Made by a program: the position numbers and the translations under genes. Positions 60,878-64,000 of a stretch of 64,000 nucleotides of DNA are shown piece after piece. The notes beneath the pieces were generated by a model. That model saw only the letters and a list, made by a program, of their open reading frames with translations, was not told where the DNA came from and searched no databases. Each line of letters starts with the position of its first letter. Positions within the stretch are counted from its first letter, which is position 1. The DNA comes from Bombiscardovia apis (lineage in GTDB: Bacteria; Actinomycetota; Actinomycetes; Actinomycetales; Bifidobacteriaceae), in the NCBI RefSeq assembly GCF_033095945.1, contig NZ_AP026800.1, positions 682,001-746,000 on the forward strand, written 5' to 3'.

Positions 60878-62046
60878 AAGCGCTCACTATCGGCTTCGTG
60901 TTCGATGACACCCTCGACGTGCTCGACGGAGTCCAACAGCATATCTTGACCCTAGGCCGGGAGTTAAGTAAGCGGGGCCATGAAGTCCACTATTTAGTAG
61001 GTCAAACTGAGCATCCGCCTGTTGCTAACGTGCACTCGCTCTCTCGTAACAAGCTGGTCTCTTTTAACGGTAACCAGATGCGCATACCGCTCTTTGCTTC
61101 CGATGCTGCCATTCGCCAAGTGCTTGAGCGTGTAGACTTCGACATCCTGCATGTGCAGGCTCCATACAGCCCCATGTTGGCTGGCCGGGTTTTGCAACGA
61201 GCCAGCGCCAAGACGGGGCTCGTGGCCACGTATCACATAGCAACAACTGGCCGCTTGCAGCTGCTGGCCGGGCAGTTCTTAGGGCTTATTAACGCGCCAT
61301 CTCACCGCAGTATCGACCAAGTTATTGCAGTTTCTGAGGTGGCAGCCCGCTACGCACAGCTCACCGCCGGAGCGCGGGGGAGTATCATCCCCAATCCGGT
61401 TGATGTGGCTCAGCTGGAGCTGGAGCGGGAAGCTGCTGGTCCTGAAGCTGTGGAACGCTACCGGGAGGGTGGCCCACACATAGTATTTTTGGGGCGATTT
61501 GTGCCCAGAAAAGGTGCCCAGCTCTTGCTCGACGCTCTGGCCTGGGGAGAGCATGAAGGCATCTTCCCGCAAGGCATGCACGTCACAATGGCAGGCAAGG
61601 GGCCGCTCTTGGACACTTGCCGTGAGCAGGCCCAGCATTTGCGTACGCAAGTAGAGTTCCCCGGTTTCGTTTCAGAAAGCGACAAGCCGACGCTCTTGGC
61701 TTCGGCAGATGTGGCAGTGTTCCCGTCCAGTGGTGGTGAATCCTTCGGCATCGTGCTCTTGGAAGCTATCGCTTCCGGGGCAGGGCAGACCTTGGCTGGA
61801 GACAATCCCGGTTATCGCTCCACCCTGCTTAACGATGAGGATGCCCTTTTCCCTGTCGCGGGCGAGCCGGAACTTCTCGCTCAGCGCTTAGCTGAACGCA
61901 TAGCCCGCGCGTTCGACGACCAGGTGTGGGCTCAGCGATTGGGTAAGCGTGAATACCAGCTCTTGGAACGCTACGATGTGAAGAGTGTGGCTAACCAAGT
62001 CGAAACCGTGTATCAGCAGGCACTGACGGGGAAGCGCGCTCAGTAG
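60874..62046 (+). CDS. GT4 family glycosyltransferase (PimA-like)
   Basis: A 390-residue GT-B enzyme. N-terminal GFVFDDTLDVLDGVQQHILT, HDILHVQAPYSPML-like region (DILHVQAPYSPML), IPNPVD and C-terminal IVFLGRFVPRKGAQLLLDAL, with the donor-binding VAVFPSSGGESFGIVLLEAI (E-x7-E). The closest well-known type is phosphatidylinositol mannosyltransferase PimA, so a role in glycolipid synthesis is likely but the acceptor is not shown. Confidence 0.85.
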   Translation: MKALTIGFVFDDTLDVLDGVQQHILTLGRELSKRGHEVHYLVGQTEHPPVANVHSLSRNKLVSFNGNQMRIPLFASDAAIRQVLERVDFDILHVQAPYSPMLAGRVLQRASAKTGLVATYHIATTGRLQLLAGQFLGLINAPSHRSIDQVIAVSEVAARYAQLTAGARGSIIPNPVDVAQLELEREAAGPEAVERYREGGPHIVFLGRFVPRKGAQLLLDALAWGEHEGIFPQGMHVTMAGKGPLLDTCREQAQHLRTQVEFPGFVSESDKPTLLASADVAVFPSSGGESFGIVLLEAIASGAGQTLAGDNPGYRSTLLNDEDALFPVAGEPELLAQRLAERIARAFDDQVWAQRLGKREYQLLERYDVKSVANQVETVYQQALTGKRAQ

Positions 62047-62107
62047 CTGCTTTGCGCCAAGTGAGGAGAGCGCTCCCAAGAGGCATATCTACCTGTAAGC
62101 TGGCTGT

Positions 62108-64000
62108 ATGTCCTTTTTTGATATGTTCGGTGCCATGTTCGACGACGCCCGCGATCCTCGCTTTGATCGCCAAGGGCGTGCTGATGATGACCCGGTCATC
62201 ATCAATGTAGAGGAAGACGGCAAGCCTCATGCCAGCTCAGCTGGGAGTCGCCCGCGCGGTCCTCAAGGGCCAGGTATGCCTCGAATGCCACGACTACAGC
62301 GCCAGCCCTCGCCAAGCCCGGCTATGAGTCGGAGCTCGAAAATACTCCTGTGGGTGGTAGGCATTATCGCCGCAATAGTCGCGGTCTTGTTTGCCACTGC
62401 CCGTTTTATTACCGACGTGATGTGGTATTCGCAGCTGGGCGCGGGCCGGGTAGTGTGGACTCAGCTGGCAGTCAAAATTGGCTTGTGGCTAGCATACGCG
62501 CTTATCGTTGCGCTCGTTACCCTTTTTTCTGCTTCGCTCGCTATTAAAGCTCGACCAGACGACCCAGACGGCTCAACCATTCGCATTAAGGGCGATGTCA
62601 TCGAGGTGAGTCATGGCATTACTTCTAAAAAAGCTTGGCGCATAGCAGGCCTCGTATCACTAGGCGTTGGCATTGTATTCGGTTTCCAATTCAATGCGGA
62701 TTGGACCAGTATTCTCTTGATGTTTAACCGCCAATCTTTCGGCAGTTCCGACCCGCAATTTGGCCTAGACAACGGCTTCTACGTCTTTACCCTTCCAGGT
62801 TTGAAGCTGGTGGCCTCTTCTCTTCTGCTTATTGTCTTCTTGGCAGGCTTGTTTAGTGTCATCACCCACTTCTTAATGGGTGGTATTCGTTTAACTATGC
62901 CCATCCATGGCAGGGGCATTATCGAAATGACCCGTCGCGCTCGCCGCCAAGTGGCAGTGTGGCTCATGATTGTCATGCTGGCTTGGGCTTGTAACATTGC
63001 GTTTGGTGTTTTCGATCACTTGACCGAGCAGGGTCAGCGCATTACAGGTGCTTCCTACACTTCTGTTAATGCCAGCATTCCGGTTACGTTCATTATGGCG
63101 ACTTTGGTGGCTGTTTTGGGACTAGTCTTAGGAATCTGGATGCTGACTGCTAAGACGCTTGGCGAGGGCAGACCAACAGCGGTCAGTGTGTCGGATGCAG
63201 TTAAGCAGTGGCGGGTGCCTGCAGTGAGCATAGCCGCTGTGATTGTTACCAGCATCTTACTCACGGGCGTATGGCCTATGGTCATTCAGCGCTTCCGTGT
63301 GAGCCCCAACGAGCAAGAGATGGAATCGAGCTTCATCCAGCGCAACATAGCTGCCACCGGTGAAGCCTACGGTTTAAACAAGCTCAAAACCCAGCAGTAT
63401 GAAGCTACTACGCAAGTGCGTTCCGGTGCCTTGGCGCAAGACGCGGATACGACAGCTCAGATTCGTCTGCTTGACCCACAAGTGGTTTCTCCCACCTTCC
63501 GCCAGTTGCAGCAGTCCAAGCAGTACTACACTTTTGAAGACACCTTGGCAGTAGATAAATACGACATCGACGGCGTGAGCCAAGATACAGTGATCGGTGC
63601 CCGTGAGTTGGACTTGGACGGCAACGACAACCGCAACTGGGTCAACGACCATACCGTCTTTACCCACGGCTACGGCGTGGTTGCAGCGTACGGAAACAAG
63701 CTCACGCCCGACGGTCAGCCCGAGTTCTTCGAGCAGGACATTCCTACTCACGGCAAGCTGACCGACCAAGAGCACTATGAGCCGAGGATTTACTTCTCTC
63801 CCAACGCTCCCGAATATTCGATAGTTGGCTCTCCTGAGGGCACCAAAACCAAGGGCTGGGAGTTTGATTATCCCACTGGTTCCAACGGTGCTACTAACAC
63901 GTTTACCGGAAACGGCGGCCCTTCAGTGGGCAATCTGGCTTCGCGTTTGCTCTATTCCATCCGTTTCGGCTCCGACCAGATTCTCTTCTCTGACCGTGTG
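62108..64000 (+). CDS. UPF0182 family large membrane protein (partial, runs off the window)
   Basis: An open frame from ATG 62108 (MSFFDMFGAMFDDARDPRFD) to the end of the window, 631 codons without a stop. N-terminal acidic/Pro-rich region, then about seven helices (e.g. LLWVVGIIAAIVAVLFATA, LLLIVFLAGLFSVITHF) and a large outer part with RFRVSPNEQEMESSFIQRNI, HGYGVVAAYGNK and YFSPNAPEYSIVG. This is the UPF0182 family (about 900-1000 residues), widespread in actinobacteria, of unknown function. Confidence 0.92.
   Translation, partial: MSFFDMFGAMFDDARDPRFDRQGRADDDPVIINVEEDGKPHASSAGSRPRGPQGPGMPRMPRLQRQPSPSPAMSRSSKILLWVVGIIAAIVAVLFATARFITDVMWYSQLGAGRVVWTQLAVKIGLWLAYALIVALVTLFSASLAIKARPDDPDGSTIRIKGDVIEVSHGITSKKAWRIAGLVSLGVGIVFGFQFNADWTSILLMFNRQSFGSSDPQFGLDNGFYVFTLPGLKLVASSLLLIVFLAGLFSVITHFLMGGIRLTMPIHGRGIIEMTRRARRQVAVWLMIVMLAWACNIAFGVFDHLTEQGQRITGASYTSVNASIPVTFIMATLVAVLGLVLGIWMLTAKTLGEGRPTAVSVSDAVKQWRVPAVSIAAVIVTSILLTGVWPMVIQRFRVSPNEQEMESSFIQRNIAATGEAYGLNKLKTQQYEATTQVRSGALAQDADTTAQIRLLDPQVVSPTFRQLQQSKQYYTFEDTLAVDKYDIDGVSQDTVIGARELDLDGNDNRNWVNDHTVFTHGYGVVAAYGNKLTPDGQPEFFEQDIPTHGKLTDQEHYEPRIYFSPNAPEYSIVGSPEGTKTKGWEFDYPTGSNGATNTFTGNGGPSVGNLASRLLYSIRFGSDQILFSDRV

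Overview
The window is a stretch of chromosome from a member of the Bifidobacteriaceae. The strongest single sign is the tmRNA at 3557-3955, whose tag reads AKSNRTEFALAA, the Bifidobacterium-type tag. The moderately high GC, the ROK-controlled sugar kinase, the pilus locus with a class C sortase and the housekeeping gene content all agree. The species cannot be named from sequence alone. Large LPxTG-type surface proteins and several defence-like genes suggest a host-associated (gut) lifestyle.

Layout. 1-6.1 kb: end of ftsQ, dtd, a broken grpB-like gene, a McrB-N/DUF3883 putative restriction protein, tmRNA, a small lipoprotein, a decayed ORF and two AT-rich membrane-protein genes; this part looks accessory. 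6.4-18.1 kb: three paralogous giant cell-wall proteins made of RCC1-type repeats around an InlB-type B-repeat, with an AbiF-like gene and a structured leader RNA between the first two. 18.5-34.2 kb: mostly core genes (cutC, ROK regulator and fructokinase, a zinc-free quinone-oxidoreductase-like MDR, two Ltp-domain proteins, yhbY, sdhBA, an MGMT-family gene, the yraN-comM-dprA operon, pdxY). 34.3-42.3 kb: TetR regulator, ABC ATPase and FtsX-type permease, then a response regulator and an unusual double histidine kinase. 42.4-46.8 kb: prolyl aminopeptidase, proC, ychF, hydrolase. 47.1-54.6 kb: sortase-assembled pilus locus. 54.7-64.0 kb: NmrA-like protein, a crcB pair under a fluoride riboswitch, an ABC transporter under an M-box-like riboswitch with a 42-codon leader ORF, a quinone reductase, a GT4 glycosyltransferase and a truncated UPF0182 gene.

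The most striking theme is a set of homopolymeric C/G tracts (10-11 bases) inside the signal-peptide region of four surface-protein genes. As read here one RCC1 gene is in frame (10), and two RCC1 genes and the pilus tip gene are out of frame by one base (11). This looks like coordinated-by-design but independently switching phase variation of the cell surface. Two further G tracts lie where a Shine-Dalgarno sequence would be (grpB-like gene and the decayed ORF at 4686-4955).

A second theme is RNA-based control: a clear fluoride riboswitch, a probable magnesium M-box placed before an ABC transporter whose family is normally annotated as nitrate/sulfonate/bicarbonate-like, and a structured leader before the AbiF gene. 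The M-box, leader ORF and two-gene ABC transporter without a visible binding protein form the best candidate for an undescribed, metal-linked transport system.
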